Origin: Bacillota bacterium
GTDB taxonomy: Bacteria; Bacillota; Clostridia; DSM-8532
Direction of reading: 5' to 3'
Length of the DNA stretch: 64,000 nt
Assembly (NCBI GenBank): GCA_023415825.1
Contig: JAEZJF010000024.1
Span: 124,001-188,000, forward strand
Shown here: one piece after another, positions 63,491-64,000 of the stretch
How positions within the stretch are numbered: position 1 is the stretch's first letter
Layout: the number at the start of each line of letters is the position of its first letter
Position numbers and translations under genes: made by a program
Notes under the pieces: generated by a model
Database searches by the model: none
Told to the model about the DNA's origin: nothing
What the model saw: the letters and a program-made list of their open reading frames with translations, nothing else

Positions 63491-64000
63491 TTTCTGTCAC
63501 CACACTTTTCTTGGATATGGCCGCAATCATAATGGCCAGGCTCACTTTAATCATATAATAGACAGCTTTCCGGTTTGTAATGGAGGAAACGCCTCCCTCC
63601 CTGGATTTCATGATGACGGGCATTTCGGTGACCTTCAGTTTGTTGCGAAGTACGGTCACGACGGTCTCCGGCTCGGGAAAGTCCTTGGGGTATTCATTGG
63701 CAAACAGGCGTATTACATTGCGGTTGCAGGCTCTAAAACCCGAGGTTGGATCAGTAATCCGTTTCCTGGTCAAAAGCTTTATGAGCCAGGAGAAATACTT
63801 GATACCCACACGCCGGGATTTTGAGGACTGGAAGCCCTCGTTTTCAATGAACCGGGACCCAATACAAAGATCATTACCCTCTTCCAAGCGTTTTATTAGG
63901 AACCGGATAAACTGAGGATCGTGCTGGCCGTCCCCGTCCACCTGTACAGCGGCATCATAGCCCTTGTAGAAAGCGTAACGATAACCGGTCTGAACAGCTC
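63483..64000 (-). CDS. Glycosyltransferase family 2, DPM1-like (N-terminus beyond window)
   Basis: The visible about 171 residues are the C-terminal part of a GT2 enzyme; the reading frame is open to base 64000. AAVQVDGDGQHDPQF holds the DxD site, followed by LCIGSRFIENEG and KLLTRKRITDPTSGFRACNR, typical of dolichol/undecaprenyl-phosphate sugar synthases. It lacks C-terminal membrane helices and may depend on the DUF2304 partner for the membrane. Confidence 0.9.
   Translation of the reverse strand, partial: AVQTGYRYAFYKGYDAAVQVDGDGQHDPQFIRFLIKRLEEGNDLCIGSRFIENEGFQSSKSRRVGIKYFSWLIKLLTRKRITDPTSGFRACNRNVIRLFANEYPKDFPEPETVVTVLRNKLKVTEMPVIMKSREGGVSSITNRKAVYYMIKVSLAIMIAAISKKSVVTENE

Noticed and set aside
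63510..63824. Plus-strand open frames at the window end
   Set aside because: Antisense to the GT2 gene, whose DxD and downstream motifs are clear.

Overview
The window looks like chromosomal DNA of a Gram-positive anaerobe of the class Clostridia. The signs are strong AGGAGG-type ribosome binding sites before most genes, low to moderate GC, tight operons with ATGA and few-base overlaps, lipobox lipoproteins, an S-layer protein with N-terminal SLH-like repeats, and a CoA-disulfide-reductase-type flavoprotein. No rRNA, tRNA, CRISPR array or insertion sequence was recognised. Species-level placement is not possible from the sequence alone.

Layout. 1-4.5 kb: a sugar ABC importer (permease cut by the window edge, double ATPase, lipoprotein binding protein) with a divergent AraC regulator. 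4.5-13 kb: a short UvrA paralogue, a P2-type cation ATPase, a TetR-family regulator, a degenerate radical-SAM-like protein without its cluster cysteines, and a flavin disulfide reductase. A 22-bp inverted repeat occurs at both control regions around the regulator. 13.1-14.5 kb: a small lipoprotein and a secreted protein with an Asp/His tail. 14.7-17 kb: a GT32-like glycosyltransferase and a Wzx flippase. 17-26.3 kb (minus): an operon with a ligase/polymerase-type membrane protein followed by a set in the order of pglA, C, D, E, F (bacillosamine-type sugar synthesis, priming and first transfer) and two more glycosyltransferases. 26.5-29.4 kb: the S-layer protein with a long leader and a clear sigma-A promoter. 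29.7-31.6 kb: rpsF, ssb, dusB. 31.7-34.4 kb: a large polyprenyl-phosphate sugar-1-phosphate transferase and divergent manC.

34.5-52.6 kb (minus) reads as one long operon. It holds a DUF4214 coiled-coil protein, a GT-B-like protein, a NeuD/PerB-type acetyltransferase, three GT4 enzymes, rmd, a YfhO-family protein, rmlA, rmlB, gtrA, a GT-C-like membrane protein, a DegT aminotransferase, a GNAT acetyltransferase, an FdtA-type ketoisomerase and gtrB. Together the last eight form a self-contained unit: make a dTDP-3-acetamido-3,6-dideoxyhexose, load it on undecaprenyl phosphate (GtrB), flip it (GtrA) and transfer it outside the cell (GT-C and perhaps YfhO). 52.7-58.5 kb: wzm-wzt, gmd, a perosamine-synthase-like aminotransferase, and a cytidylyltransferase plus stand-alone asparagine-synthase-like pair that looks acquired. 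58.8-62.9 kb: two GT4 enzymes and a second ligase/polymerase paralogue with its own promoter. 63.1-64 kb: a DUF2304 protein and a GT2 enzyme cut by the window end.

Functionally, about 49 kb is a cell-surface glycan locus. It has two priming transferases (PglC type and WcaJ/CpsE type), two export routes (Wzx and Wzm/Wzt), two ligase/polymerase paralogues, and nucleotide-sugar routes for UDP-bacillosamine, dTDP-3-amino sugar, GDP-D-rhamnose and GDP-perosamine. The S-layer gene in its midst makes S-layer or wall-polymer glycosylation a reasonable but unproven purpose.
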